Assembly: GCF_014762705.1 (NCBI RefSeq)
Contig: NZ_JABURL010000094.1
Coordinates: 48,375-112,374 of the forward strand
From: Cyclobacterium sp.
Lineage (GTDB): Bacteria > Bacteroidota > Bacteroidia > Cytophagales > Cyclobacteriaceae
Direction of reading: 5' to 3'
Length of the DNA: 64,000 nucleotides
A program made the translations under genes and the position numbers. Each line of letters opens with the position of its first letter. Within the stretch, counting starts at the first letter, position 1. Shown piece after piece: positions 44,426 through 54,588 of this stretch. The notes beneath the pieces were generated by a model. That model was not told the origin of the DNA and made no database searches. It saw only the letters and a list, made by a program, of their open reading frames with translations.

Positions 44426-47400
44426 TCAAAAATTTACATTAATTCCGATTGCATATGTTCTGGCAAGAGGGTAAGCGCTATAATCAATCCTTAAATTTGA
44501 AGTTCCCAAAGAATTAATATCGGGATTATAACCACTGTAGTCGGTCCAGGTGACCAGGTTCTGACCTGAGGCAAATAGAAGCAATGATCCAATACCCTTA
44601 ATATTTAAGTTTGGAAAGCTGTATGCTATCCTGGCACTTCTTAATCTTACAAAAGAAGCATCTTCTACTACCCTGCTATTGAAATCATAGGTTCGGGAAG
44701 GGTTAACAAAAGATGGATTCTCGTTTGTTGGGTTATCAGGAGTCCATCTATCCAAAACATAGGTTTGTCTGTTTCTTAAATCATCGATTGGATTTTCAGA
44801 ATCAATTTTTGTGAAATTTGCCATTTCAAAACCAAATTTACCCTCCAGGAATACATCTAGTGTAAAACCTTTGTAAGATAACGTGTTGTTTAGTCCAACA
44901 GTGAAATTAGGAAATGGATCGCCTATAATGGTTCTATCCTGATCATTGATCACATTATCACCGTTCAAATCCTGGAATTTCCTACTGCCGACGGCACCGT
45001 TTGTCTGAGTGGGTGAATTGGCCAGTTCCTCTGCAGACTGAATAACTCCTTCAAACACATGACCATAATAAGCATTGACAGGGCTACCCACTTCCAAAAT
45101 CGTATAATCTTGCATGAACCGGGTACCGCCTTGAAGAATCCTGGGTAGCAGGCCAAGATTAGTAACCTCGTTCTTTACTGTAGCCAGATTTATATCTGTT
45201 ATCCAGGAAAAATTACCGACGAAGTTCCTTGACGATAATGAAAGTTCAAAACCACTATTTCTGGTATTCCCTACATTTTGCAAAGAATTACCAAAACCTG
45301 TAGTGGTAGGAATGGGTAAAAGCAATAATAAATCCCTGGTATTGTTCTGGAAGTATTCCACTGAACCGGTAATTCTCCCGAAAAGCATACCTAAATCAAC
45401 TCCTAGATTAAAGGATTCTGTTGTTTCCCATTTTAGATCCGGATTTGCCAATTGATTAGGAGCGATAGATTGGTATTCATCACCATTAAAAACCGCAATT
45501 GGTCCTGAACCCAAAAGAACAAGCGATCTTCCATTATCAATTTCCTGGTTTCCGCTTACGCCATAGCTAGCCCTTAATTTGAAATCTGAAACAAGACCTT
45601 CTTTCGGGAAGAAAGACTCATTGGATATGTTCCATGCAAGTGCTCCTGAGGGAAAGTAGGCAAATTTGTTATTGGCTCCAAACCTGGAAGACCCGTCCGC
45701 CCTAAATGATGCCGTCATCAAAAAACGTTCATCATAAGAGTAGTTCGCCCTGCCAAAACCTGAAACAATATTGTTTTTCCCTTTAAATGACCCAACTTCA
45801 TTTAGGAAAGGATCACCAGAACCCAAATTATTTGGTCCGAAAGATGTGGTGGGAAAACTCATAGCACTTGCATTAAACCCTGAATTCATGAATTCCTGGT
45901 AAGAATAACCACCAAGCAAATTCAACCTGTGCTGACCATTGATTACTTTGTTGTAATCCAATGTTAACTCAAAAACATAACTATTGTTTTCCCTCAGGCC
46001 CTGCGATGCCTGACCCTGTCTCAAAAGTCCAATTTGAGTCACCACATCATCAAAAGTATCACTTCTTGCAATGCTCTGATCTACACCCAAATTTAGTTTT
46101 GCTTTCAAATCACTGATGAGCTCATATTCCAAAAATCCATTACCAAAAAGACGTGTTCGTCTTTCAAATCGATCCATAGTTCGAGCCTGAGCAACCGGAT
46201 TGCTCAAATCCTGCAAGCTGGTTGAGTAGGTTCCATCACTATTGAATACCGGTTCTGTAGGTGGTAATTGTAATGCCGCCGCAATGACACCAGCAGTAGC
46301 ATTAACTCCAAGACCAAGTGGTACTTGATCCTCTTTAACATAGCTATTATTGAAATTGATCCCCACCTTTAACTTATCACCCACAGAATGAGTAAGATTT
46401 ATCCGGCCGGAAAACCTTTTAAAACCAGAACTTATTACGATGCCATCCTGATCAAAAGCATTTAAGGATAAGAAATACTGGGTATCCTCAGATCCACCCG
46501 AAAAAGAAACACGATGTTCCTGAATGGGTGCCGAGCGAAAAATCTCAGCTTGCCAATCTGTACCTGCACCTATGCTGGCAAAGTCATTTTGACTAAAGAT
46601 AGGTTCCCGACCTCTATCGAGGTACAAATCATTGTAAAATGACATGTATTGTTGGGCATTCATCATGTCTAATGTTTTCGTGGCAGCTTGAATACTGGTC
46701 GTTACATTATAATTGATAGTTAAAGGACTATTTTGCTTTCCATTTTTGGTGGTTATCAATACAACGCCGTTTGAACCCCTGGCTCCATAAATTGAGGTGG
46801 CAGAGGCATCCTTTAAAACTTCTATGGATTTTATATCGGACGGATTTAATGAGTTTTCCGGGTTTGCTCCGGGAAGTCCGTCTATCACATAAAGCGGTTC
46901 ATTTCCTGCCGTTATGGAATTAGATCCTCTTATTCTAATGGAAAAATTTCCGCCTGGTCGGGCACTTGCTTGGGTAACCTGCACACCCGGAAGCCTTCCC
47001 TGGATGATCTGCTCTACCGATGCCTGGGAATCTGTATTCAATTTATCAGCTTGAATAGAACTGACTGAGCCAGTAAGGTCACTTTTTCTTACTGTTCCAT
47101 ATCCAACTACCACTACCTCATCCAGGGATGACTGGTCTTCGCTCAATGATACATTTATAATATTTTGCGTACCTACGACTACAGATTTGGATACATATCC
47201 TATATAGGAATAAACCAAAGTTGCATTCTCCGGAACGGTAAGGGAATATTTCCCGTCCAGATCTGTAGCAGTACCTATGCTGGATCCCGATACGGAAATA
47301 GTTGCCCCCGGTAAAGGCTCCCCGTTTTCATCGGTAACGGTTCCTGAGATTTGAATGTCTACAAGTAAGACCATCAGGTCCCTTTCAGGAACTGATGGGT

Positions 47401-47620
47401 CTATGACATGGGGATTGATATTATTGGAGCTAACCTTCGTTCCTCCAAGAAATTCGCTTTTATGTATGGGTAAACCAGCAGCAGCAAGTTGTCCGATAAA
47501 AAGCAGGGATAAAAAATATCCAGAAATCAACTTTAGAAAAGGTATCCCTTTTTGCCTAATTTTTCTCAGATAAAGACAAAAATTAGGGTTGTTACTGCTG
47601 CAATTATTTTTTATTTCCAT
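44426..47620 (-). CDS. SusC-type TonB-dependent receptor without STN domain (unit 3)
   Basis: A 1064-residue transporter from MEIKNNCSSNNPNF (start 47620). An earlier ATG at 47671 would add 17 residues that do not resemble the unit 1 N-terminus. The N-region, signal segment (LSLLFIGQLAAA) and following spacer (GLPIHKSEFLGGT, SNNI, ERDLM) match the unit 1 SusC nearly residue for residue. The carboxypeptidase-D domain begins ISGTVTDENGEPLPGATISV, then EEVVVVGYGT-like EVVVVGYG, plug and barrel ending AIGINVNF. There is no STN. Upstream lies the 45-nt element shared with unit 1. Confidence 0.95.
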   Translation of the reverse strand: MEIKNNCSSNNPNFCLYLRKIRQKGIPFLKLISGYFLSLLFIGQLAAAGLPIHKSEFLGGTKVSSNNINPHVIDPSVPERDLMVLLVDIQISGTVTDENGEPLPGATISVSGSSIGTATDLDGKYSLTVPENATLVYSYIGYVSKSVVVGTQNIINVSLSEDQSSLDEVVVVGYGTVRKSDLTGSVSSIQADKLNTDSQASVEQIIQGRLPGVQVTQASARPGGNFSIRIRGSNSITAGNEPLYVIDGLPGANPENSLNPSDIKSIEVLKDASATSIYGARGSNGVVLITTKNGKQNSPLTINYNVTTSIQAATKTLDMMNAQQYMSFYNDLYLDRGREPIFSQNDFASIGAGTDWQAEIFRSAPIQEHRVSFSGGSEDTQYFLSLNAFDQDGIVISSGFKRFSGRINLTHSVGDKLKVGINFNNSYVKEDQVPLGLGVNATAGVIAAALQLPPTEPVFNSDGTYSTSLQDLSNPVAQARTMDRFERRTRLFGNGFLEYELISDLKAKLNLGVDQSIARSDTFDDVVTQIGLLRQGQASQGLRENNSYVFELTLDYNKVINGQHRLNLLGGYSYQEFMNSGFNASAMSFPTTSFGPNNLGSGDPFLNEVGSFKGKNNIVSGFGRANYSYDERFLMTASFRADGSSRFGANNKFAYFPSGALAWNISNESFFPKEGLVSDFKLRASYGVSGNQEIDNGRSLVLLGSGPIAVFNGDEYQSIAPNQLANPDLKWETTESFNLGVDLGMLFGRITGSVEYFQNNTRDLLLLLPIPTTTGFGNSLQNVGNTRNSGFELSLSSRNFVGNFSWITDINLATVKNEVTNLGLLPRILQGGTRFMQDYTILEVGSPVNAYYGHVFEGVIQSAEELANSPTQTNGAVGSRKFQDLNGDNVINDQDRTIIGDPFPNFTVGLNNTLSYKGFTLDVFLEGKFGFEMANFTKIDSENPIDDLRNRQTYVLDRWTPDNPTNENPSFVNPSRTYDFNSRVVEDASFVRLRSARIAYSFPNLNIKGIGSLLLFASGQNLVTWTDYSGYNPDINSLGTSNLRIDYSAYPLARTYAIGINVNF

Positions 47621-47666
47621 TACAGTTGGGTTTAAATTAAAAATTAAATTTACCAGAATACAACTA

Positions 47667-47711
47667 GTCAAGTATCCATTATTTTAGCCATCATGTATAA
47701 TATGTTAGCTA
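47667..47711 (-). promoter_or_regulatory. Conserved 45-nt element upstream of unit 3 SusC
   Basis: The partner of the element at 29778-29822: 42 of 45 positions are identical and its distance to the ATG differs by only 2 nt. The bases immediately between the element and the start are less conserved except for a short AAATTAAATTTAC stretch. Such local conservation flanked by divergence argues for a binding or transcription-start function rather than simple recent duplication. The controlling protein is not identified here. Confidence 0.6.
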
Positions 47712-48496
47712 TTATCGTTTAATTTATTAGTGATTAATCTAAGAAAAAACCATTCACTCCTGATTCAGAATCCTATAAATTTATCTTAAGGTTTTTTATT
47801 TATAATTTAAGATAGTTCCAAAAAGTAGTAATAATTTAAAATAAATCAAAGAATCAAAAAATGTTATTTTCAATTACAATAACATGTTCCGTGGCTTGAT
47901 TTATTGGGAATATTATAAAATATGGACAAATAGAAAAAATACAAAATATTAAACCAACTTAGCCCTTTAGTAAATTAATATCCTATTAGTCAGTGTTTTA
48001 AAAAATACGTGGTACACTACATATTTTTTCACTGCCTTTTTGGTATCCTTTCAGCCGGCGGCCTGGTAGATCTGTTGGACTTCCTTGATTGGCTTTGAGG
48101 GTTTTCTTATGTGGATGTCCTTTTTATCGGTGGGAAGTTCTATGGTCTGGATGGACTGGTATTTATTGTTTTTTTCTTAAAACGGATTGCCGTGATTAGA
48201 TACATAATTGATCGTTTCAATGGGATATAAGCAATAATCTATTTTTTCTGCGGATGAACCGGTATCATTTTGAGCAAAAAACACCTGATTGACTTTGGGT
48301 TACTCCATTAGATGAACATACAAATCCGGATCGATTCTTCATACCTTGGTAAACTATCGTCCAAGGCATGATTCTCCAATAATTATCCATTTTCTGACAA
48401 AAAAAGTCACCAAGGTATTTTTCAGGGGTCGACCGGCATCAAATCAAGGAATTGTCAATCCTTTCACCAATATTTTTCTTTATAAGGAGGTCTATT
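47712..48496 (-). pseudogene. Long AT-rich gap with a degenerate coding remnant (about 48050-48400)
   Basis: A 785-bp region without an intact gene. Its left part (to about 48000) is very AT-rich and shows nothing. On the minus strand at about 48050-48300 a frame reads PKVNQVFFAQNDTGSSAEKI, then DYCLYPIETINYV, an in-frame stop, and later IQTIELPTDKKDIHIRKPSK with an end EVQQIYQAAG. This looks like the degraded C-terminus of an exported enzyme, but the family cannot be named. Some beta-helix polysaccharide enzymes end with a similar short helix, which is a weak hint only. No promoter or terminator was recognised. Confidence 0.3.
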
Positions 48497-49852
48497 CTAC
48501 CAAAGATCTTCTCCGTATGACCATCCTTCGCGAACAGGTTCCTTGATGTATGCATCTAGCTCTGGACGACCAACAGCCTTCATGTTCTTTTCGTCGTAAT
48601 TAATGGTTCCGCCAAAACGTTGCGCTAGTACACCAACAAGTCCCATCTCTGTTAAGTCAGCACCATAATCGAAGTTTGAGCCCGGCAAGGTGTCGTTTTT
48701 GATGGCAGCCACCCATTCTTGTACCGGTTTTTCTTCTTCCACTCTTGGAATGGTTTCTGCTGGTTTATTCTTTTGGAAATCTATCCATTCTTCTTCAGGA
48801 ACAAGTAACCGCGGATTGTTTGGACGGCCACCATGGTAAAGTGTCTTCTTAGAACCGATCATAATCATCCCATTATCCGGCATTTCTTCGAGCCCATACT
48901 CCTCTTTTAATTCCGGTTTGCCCATGCCTTCAATCCATTTCATGGTAACAGGTGGTTTATTACCGCGAGCTCCAAATTGCCAGGTGATGGTTGATTCCTG
49001 TGCAATCATGCTATGATCAGGAACTTCAGGGTTTGGCACCACTGCATCTACGGTGTGTGGCATTCCAAGATCCAATGACCAGAAAGGAGCGTCTAAGGTA
49101 TGACAACACCAGTCGGCCATCGCTCCACTACCAAAATCGTAGAAGGTTCTCCACGATTTAGGTGCGTATTCATTATTAAAAGGAAGATCAGCTGCTGGAC
49201 CTTTCCATAAATCCCAATCCAATCCCTTAGGAACTTCATGTACTGGAAATGGAAACGCTTCAGGCTTCGAGAAATATCCATCCGGACTAAACGTTGTCGG
49301 GCCTCCCCATCTAATTACTTCTTTTACATCCCCAAGAACACCTGCATCATACCATTCTTTTACTAATCTGATTCCATGGGTTGTATGTCCTTGATTTGCC
49401 ATTTGCGAAACAATACCGTAATGTTTTGCTGCTTTTTTCATGGTTCGGCATTCCCAGATATTATGCACCAGTGGTTTTTCTACCAATACATGTTTCCCAA
49501 GCTGCATGGCAGCCATTGCCGCAGGGAAATGGGTGTGGTCAGGCGTAGCTATCATAACCGCATCAATTTCGTTGGCCATTTCGTCAAACATCCGCCTGAA
49601 ATCTTTGTACTTTTTAGCATTAGGTACCGTTTTATAGGCATTTTTTGTCATCCTGTCGTCAACATCGCACATGGCCACAATATCCTCTACGGCAACCTGG
49701 CTCCAACTCGCACGACCTCTGGCGCCTACACCAATCATTGCAAAACGCAATTTTGTACTTGGTGGACGTTCAATAAAATTAGGAATAAATAATACTCCTA
49801 AACCTGCTGTTGACGCTGATTTTAAAAATGTTCTTCTATTTGTATTCATCAT
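48497..49852 (-). CDS. Gfo/Idh/MocA-family oxidoreductase with Tat-like signal
   Basis: A 451-residue protein with a Tat-type signal (RRTFLKSASTAGLGVLFIP, residues 6-24). The Rossmann dinucleotide-binding motif is GVGARG (41-46). DHTHFPAAMAAMQLGKHVLVEKPLVH (105-130) includes the EKP signature with catalytic Lys126. The GFO/IDH/MocA C-terminal domain follows (WGGPTTFSPDGYF, CCHTLDAPFWSLDLG). Such Tat-exported members occur widely in Bacteroidota PULs and are thought to act on sugars or glycosides in the periplasm with bound NAD(P). It is the most downstream gene of unit 4, separated from the sulfatase at 50475 by 622 bp, so cotranscription is uncertain. Confidence 0.9.
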   Translation of the reverse strand: MMNTNRRTFLKSASTAGLGVLFIPNFIERPPSTKLRFAMIGVGARGRASWSQVAVEDIVAMCDVDDRMTKNAYKTVPNAKKYKDFRRMFDEMANEIDAVMIATPDHTHFPAAMAAMQLGKHVLVEKPLVHNIWECRTMKKAAKHYGIVSQMANQGHTTHGIRLVKEWYDAGVLGDVKEVIRWGGPTTFSPDGYFSKPEAFPFPVHEVPKGLDWDLWKGPAADLPFNNEYAPKSWRTFYDFGSGAMADWCCHTLDAPFWSLDLGMPHTVDAVVPNPEVPDHSMIAQESTITWQFGARGNKPPVTMKWIEGMGKPELKEEYGLEEMPDNGMIMIGSKKTLYHGGRPNNPRLLVPEEEWIDFQKNKPAETIPRVEEEKPVQEWVAAIKNDTLPGSNFDYGADLTEMGLVGVLAQRFGGTINYDEKNMKAVGRPELDAYIKEPVREGWSYGEDLW

Positions 49853-50474
49853 AATTTTATTAAGTGATCTGATATTTATCGATTATTTTCTTATTTCTTT
49901 AACCCAAAGATTAGATATTTTAATTTAAAAACGGGTGAGTAAAATTTCTAGTTACAGAATCATAAATATTAAGATAAAATCAAAGTAAATAGGTTAGAAT
50001 TTGCCAGATTAATCCTTAAAATTTTAAAAATTCAAGTTTCTGAACTCACCTCTTCGTTATGCGCTGTCAAGTGAACCTTCCTTGCCCTTATTTACCTTGG
50101 AAAGTGATTTAACAAATGAAAAACCAAAAAATGGCATCAGGTAAAACACAACGGCATCAAAAGCTGCTGGAGTGAAATCGTAAGAATGGGAAAGACACAA
50201 AAAGTAATCACCAAATTAGGCACAAACACTTACGACAAAAAAGTCACTACCCAAAAATGTACCCTGCCAAATGAAACCCTGGAGCGAATTTACGATATCC
50301 TCCAAACCAAACACCAGCCTTTCACAAAACGGAAATCGAAAAAATTTAAATTTTTAAAAATCAGTCACTTATTATCGATAGCTGAAATGTGGGCTGAAGC
50401 TTTCAAACTCATTGGAAAAATGCGCGGCCTGCTAACATGCAAAGAACTAGTAATGGTATCAGCCTGGAAAAGTG
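49853..50474 (+). other. 622-bp gap with a possible gene remnant at about 50118-50400
   Basis: No intact gene is visible. A plus-strand frame from 50186 (GKTQKVITKLGTNTYDKKV, then CTLPNETLERIYDILQTKHQ and FTKRKSKKFKF) has protein-like composition for about 65 residues. It continues into the antisense of the sulfatase, where composition becomes implausible. It might be the end of a decayed transposase or DNA-binding protein gene; I recognise no family. The left 200 bp are AT-rich and otherwise featureless. Confidence 0.3.
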
Positions 50475-51887
50475 TTAATAGGATAACAATTTTTTGGCTA
50501 ACTCCGGGTTTACTTCCTGCAGGTAGGTCGCTAGCATGTTATCCAACTCCTCCGCCTTTGCGGTTTGAATAGGGTACAAATCACTCGTTTCGCCAAGATC
50601 GGTCGGCAGGTGGTACAATTCCAGCTTGCCGCTTTTCCAAAACCGAATAAGTTTAAACTCCCCCTGAATCAAGGCCGAGTGGGGATAGCCCTCGCTGTAT
50701 CGGTGAAAGACCAGGAAATCGTTTTTTCTCAGAACCTCCCCTCTTCCTTCGGATCGCAAAATGCCGGCAAAACTGCCTCCATCCAGGTACTCCGGCAGGA
50801 GGTCAGTATTCCCAGCTAGTATGGCGATAGTTGGCAAAATGTCCCAACCTCCTACCGGTTCATGACTCATGGTACCGGGTTTAATCCCGGGACCTTTTAC
50901 CATAAATGGAACCCGTATCCCCCCTTCGTAGAGCGTCCATTTGCCTGCCCGGAGGGGTGCATTGCGCAGGGGTTGATCGAATGTATCGGGGTGTTGCAAC
51001 TTTTGCAGCGAAGGCACGGGGGGCAACAATTCCACAGAACCGTTGTCCGCCATCAGTATGATGTAGGTGTTACCGGCAATACCCAGGGATGCTACCTTGT
51101 CCAATACCTGGCCAATGGTAAAATCCATATCTTCCAACATCCCCGCCCAAGCAGGATTGTTGTGCCTGGCACCTTTTGGTTTGTTCCGGTATTTCTCCAG
51201 GCTGGCTTCACGGGTCTGCATGTCTACATGTGGAGCATAATGCGATAGCTGCAGGTAAAAGGGATTGCCCTGACTCACCTGCCTTTCCATAAAGTTGATT
51301 CCCCTTCGGGTAATGGAGGAGCTTCGCTTAGGGTCGTTGGTTAAAAACACTGTCTCCCATTTATTGTCTTTTGCTGTCATTAAATTACCGTGTGCATTCC
51401 GGGTATCGCCGTCACTTTCGTCGAAACCCAGGTCTTCGGGAAAGATCTCCGCCCGTAAGTCCCATTTACCGAAATGTGCGGCCTTGTAACTGCTATCAAT
51501 ACCTTTCAACAAACCTGGTATGGTCAGCTGAGAGGAATTCGACCGGGGATGATGGGTATCGGGAAAGGTCTCGTCCCCGAGCCTTGCAGGAGTCTGTCCA
51601 AACAAAATGCTTCTTCGGGTGGGAGAGCAAATGGCAGCTGGCGCATAGGCATTGGTAAAGCGCATCCCTTCTCTTGCCAGACGGTCGATGGATGGCGTTT
51701 CAAAAAAATCGCTTTTGGATGCGGCAAAGCGGTCGTCCATTCCGATGGAAGTGCTACTCCAACCCTGGTCATCGGTAAGGATAAAAATAAAATTGGGAGG
51801 GACAGTCTTTTCCTGCGCAAAAGAGCTGCTGCTACCCAATGCACACAATAACCATAAAAACGGCGAAATTAAGCGGGTTCTTTTCAT
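50475..51887 (-). CDS. S1-family sulfatase (unit 4)
   Basis: A 470-residue exported sulfatase from MKRTRLISPF (start 51887), with signal peptide ending SSSFAQ. The frame is open further upstream to 52034, but that part overlaps the heparinase-like gene. The metal site is LTDDQGWSSTSIGMDDR. The formylglycine site is C87-SPTR in AICSPTRRSILFGQTPARLG. LMADNGSVELLPPVPSLQ and GGIRVPFMVKGPGIKPG carry the second metal and substrate site, and the C-terminus is short (ELAKKLLSY). The gene starts 52 nt after the heparinase-like gene, on the same strand. The combination with a lyase and DUF1961 points to removal of sulfate from unsaturated or uronic-acid-containing oligosaccharides. Confidence 0.9.
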   Translation of the reverse strand: MKRTRLISPFLWLLCALGSSSSFAQEKTVPPNFIFILTDDQGWSSTSIGMDDRFAASKSDFFETPSIDRLAREGMRFTNAYAPAAICSPTRRSILFGQTPARLGDETFPDTHHPRSNSSQLTIPGLLKGIDSSYKAAHFGKWDLRAEIFPEDLGFDESDGDTRNAHGNLMTAKDNKWETVFLTNDPKRSSSITRRGINFMERQVSQGNPFYLQLSHYAPHVDMQTREASLEKYRNKPKGARHNNPAWAGMLEDMDFTIGQVLDKVASLGIAGNTYIILMADNGSVELLPPVPSLQKLQHPDTFDQPLRNAPLRAGKWTLYEGGIRVPFMVKGPGIKPGTMSHEPVGGWDILPTIAILAGNTDLLPEYLDGGSFAGILRSEGRGEVLRKNDFLVFHRYSEGYPHSALIQGEFKLIRFWKSGKLELYHLPTDLGETSDLYPIQTAKAEELDNMLATYLQEVNPELAKKLLSY

Positions 51888-51939
51888 GATGGCTAAGGCT
51901 ATTTTTAGTCTGGTGATAGTCTTCGGAAAGATTATTAAT

Positions 51940-54588
51940 TTACTGGTTATTGTTTTGTACGTACTGCATTCTAGCTTGCATTTCGTAGGGTACCTGGTCC
52001 TTAACCTCTTTAAATAAAGGAAAACCACTTTCATTAATTACCCCCAGTCTGCTACTCCCAGGATACTTTCCTGCATAGGATTGATTCTTCAGGCGCAGCA
52101 TTTTTCCATGGGAAGAAAAAACCGTTTCTGAAACATGATTTTGAATAAAAAGGTCTGGTGCTGTCTCTAAATCCAGGTTGGCACTGATTGTCCAGTTTCC
52201 TATTTTAATTTCTACTTTTCCATTTTCGCTCCATCCTTCAGACAATTCGGAATCGTTCAGGTCCTCCCCTACCTGAATGATGGTGAAAAACCGCATTTTT
52301 AAAGATTTTTTAGAGGTACTTGCTTTTAAATGGAATTGGTTATTTTCGTAGGATTTTAATTTCCCATCTTCCCCAAGCGTCCCTCGCCAATTTACAGCAT
52401 CAACATCAAAGGTATCTTGCAGGTGTAAAAGCAGTTTTTCTGAGGCCCATATTCGCCCCGCTCCAATAGCCGTTTCCTGTTGAACGGCAAAGGTTTGGTT
52501 TTCCCTGTTGATTTTCATTTCATCCAGGCTGTGGATAAGCCAGGACCATTCTACCGGATTACCTGCCTCCAGTTCATCATATACAAGAAGCAGGTTCGGT
52601 TTTAACAAAATCAGGTGCCTGTAATTTTTCAGAACCGAATAGTCTTCTCCGGTTTCCTTACTCTTATAGGCCATAGATGCATCCCCCTTGGCATATGCCA
52701 ATTCATCGGCATGCAAAAATCTGGCTATCCATCCAAAAGCCTCCGTACTATATGGCTGGCCCATCCCATCTACCAATATCCCATTCTGGCTTTTGGTGTG
52801 CTGGTACCAACCTGTTCTGTGAGGATCGCTCATAGAAACCTTATATCCAGTTCTGTAAAAAAGCTTTTTCCCTCCATACAGCACATTGAAAACGTTCTGA
52901 TCTGAGAGCATGTGCCCATATGAGCCAAAGGGACTTGAACGCATGGCTACCATCAGGTTTCCCTTTGTATTGCTAATGTCCCTATGCATGGATACCACAC
53001 CTATGTCATGAAAAGACCTTCCGGTCGGCAAGTCTAAACTGGGTTTAGGATCAGGAATGGATAAATCCCTGGTCTTTGTTAGCCGTATCCACCTGAGAGT
53101 AGCATGACCTGATAAATCAGATTTTTCGTATTCTAAACATTTATTGGCATACCAGGAAGCTTTGGAATTATTGGTAAGTTTGGCTAGTTCGAGAGCAAAA
53201 GCAACATACTCCGTACCTGGCATATCCATTTCTTCTGAATTATCTGCAAAACCATCCGATGCAGATCCTGGAGGAATATGGTAGATCATCCAATCCACCT
53301 GGTTTACATACCAGGGATGTGCATTGATGAAATCAAATCCTGTGAATTTTTTGATATACAATGGTATATCTATCATAGTTTCCATATTCATTCGAAAATA
53401 GGAAACCCCTTCTGCCCATCCCCCATCCATTCCTCCCAGGACAGGAGCTTTTGCCAAAAACAATTCATAGGCATATGCCAGCCACTTTGCTGCATCCGGT
53501 TCAGCACCGTATACCGCCATACCAGTTTGGAAAAAATAATGAAGGATATGCTGCCAAACATGTCCGCTCAAAACCCTGGACTCAATATTATTGATCCAGT
53601 TGGAATAAAAATGAGCTGCCCTGGGCTTAATAGATTGCAGTAAGCCGGCTTTTTGAGTCTCACTGAGTCTGTCAAAAAACGTGTCAAATACCAATGCCAT
53701 GGATAACATACATCGCGCATCTCCAAAGTCATTGATACTTGAAACCCCTCTTGGTTCCCAGCTGGCTACTTCAAAGGCTATTTGAATGGCTTTTTCAGCA
53801 TACTCCTCCTTACCGCTTAAAATATAGCCTTCTGATAAGGCCAGAATTGATTCGTAAACCTGGGTCCCCAGTTCCTTGCTGGCATCAAGTCTAAGCTTTT
53901 TATTCTGTTCCTCACCTTTACCTTTTTTTAGAGGTTGGCCTTCATTTTCCTCAGGGATGCTGGTCTCAAGGGCTTTTTCCGCATTCAGTAAAATGGCCCG
54001 GATATCGCTATTTGGGTCCAGGTGACGAACTTGAGCAAGATCGGCTTGGGTGACAAGTACTCTTGGATGCGATAAAGGCAATGCCTCCAAAAACTGCTCA
54101 GCAGTGGGGGACACTATTGACCTTACACTATCAGCTACCCTAAAATGTTGTGTTTCTGACCATTTTCCTCCGGATTTCCTAAATTGCCAGTACCAGGTAC
54201 CTGTTCCCAACTTCTGATGCGGGTTAAAAATCGCCCAGGGGCTGTCCTTTAATTCGAGTATCTTTTCCGGGTTAGAAAAAATACTATCCGATGATAAACG
54301 GGCTTCATACCTGATATTTTCACCTTTTTCAACTGGCCATTTTAAAACCGGTGGATTGGTGAGTGCTACCATGCCTGAAGAAGGTTTTGGATAGTCCAGG
54401 TACCTTGGATATACCACTTCCAATTGGTATAGATCTTCAATAGCACCACTCTTATTGTTGGTTTTTCCCCGGCCAAAAAGAATAAAACCTATAAAAATAA
54501 ATATACCAATGGCAATAAAGACAAAACCTTTAAAACCCATTTTTGTTGATCCAAAAAATCCGTTTGTATTTTCTTTATGATTTCTCAT
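51940..54588 (-). CDS. Heparinase II/III-family, DUF4962-containing polysaccharide lyase candidate
   Basis: An 882-residue protein with an N-terminal membrane anchor (about 19-39: KGFVFIAIGIFIFIGFILFG) and an Ig-like DUF4962 region (about 55-160: PPVLKWPVEKGENIRYEARL, WYWQFRKSGGKW). The (alpha/alpha) toroid is at about 170-500, with HVWQHILHYFFQTG (343-356) and GGWAEGVSYFRMNM (389-402; Tyr397 likely catalytic). The C-terminal heparinase II/III beta-sandwich includes SYGHMLSDQNVFNVLYGG (556-573; His559) and WSWLIHS. Families with this fold cleave uronic-acid glycans (alginate, heparin, chondroitin, ulvan) by beta-elimination; I cannot say which. It overlaps the DUF1961 gene by 4 nt and is followed by a sulfatase. 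Confidence 0.8.
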   Translation of the reverse strand: MRNHKENTNGFFGSTKMGFKGFVFIAIGIFIFIGFILFGRGKTNNKSGAIEDLYQLEVVYPRYLDYPKPSSGMVALTNPPVLKWPVEKGENIRYEARLSSDSIFSNPEKILELKDSPWAIFNPHQKLGTGTWYWQFRKSGGKWSETQHFRVADSVRSIVSPTAEQFLEALPLSHPRVLVTQADLAQVRHLDPNSDIRAILLNAEKALETSIPEENEGQPLKKGKGEEQNKKLRLDASKELGTQVYESILALSEGYILSGKEEYAEKAIQIAFEVASWEPRGVSSINDFGDARCMLSMALVFDTFFDRLSETQKAGLLQSIKPRAAHFYSNWINNIESRVLSGHVWQHILHYFFQTGMAVYGAEPDAAKWLAYAYELFLAKAPVLGGMDGGWAEGVSYFRMNMETMIDIPLYIKKFTGFDFINAHPWYVNQVDWMIYHIPPGSASDGFADNSEEMDMPGTEYVAFALELAKLTNNSKASWYANKCLEYEKSDLSGHATLRWIRLTKTRDLSIPDPKPSLDLPTGRSFHDIGVVSMHRDISNTKGNLMVAMRSSPFGSYGHMLSDQNVFNVLYGGKKLFYRTGYKVSMSDPHRTGWYQHTKSQNGILVDGMGQPYSTEAFGWIARFLHADELAYAKGDASMAYKSKETGEDYSVLKNYRHLILLKPNLLLVYDELEAGNPVEWSWLIHSLDEMKINRENQTFAVQQETAIGAGRIWASEKLLLHLQDTFDVDAVNWRGTLGEDGKLKSYENNQFHLKASTSKKSLKMRFFTIIQVGEDLNDSELSEGWSENGKVEIKIGNWTISANLDLETAPDLFIQNHVSETVFSSHGKMLRLKNQSYAGKYPGSSRLGVINESGFPLFKEVKDQVPYEMQARMQYVQNNNQ

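Noticed and set aside
26557..47620. Transposon-mediated duplication of SusC genes
   Set aside because: No transposase, terminal inverted repeats or target-site duplications flank the shared tracts; local conversion explains the 246-nt identity better.
50186..50572. A 128-residue plus-strand protein between the Gfo/Idh gene and the sulfatase
   Set aside because: Only the first half has protein-like composition, and the rest is antisense to the sulfatase C-terminus; it is treated as a possible remnant.
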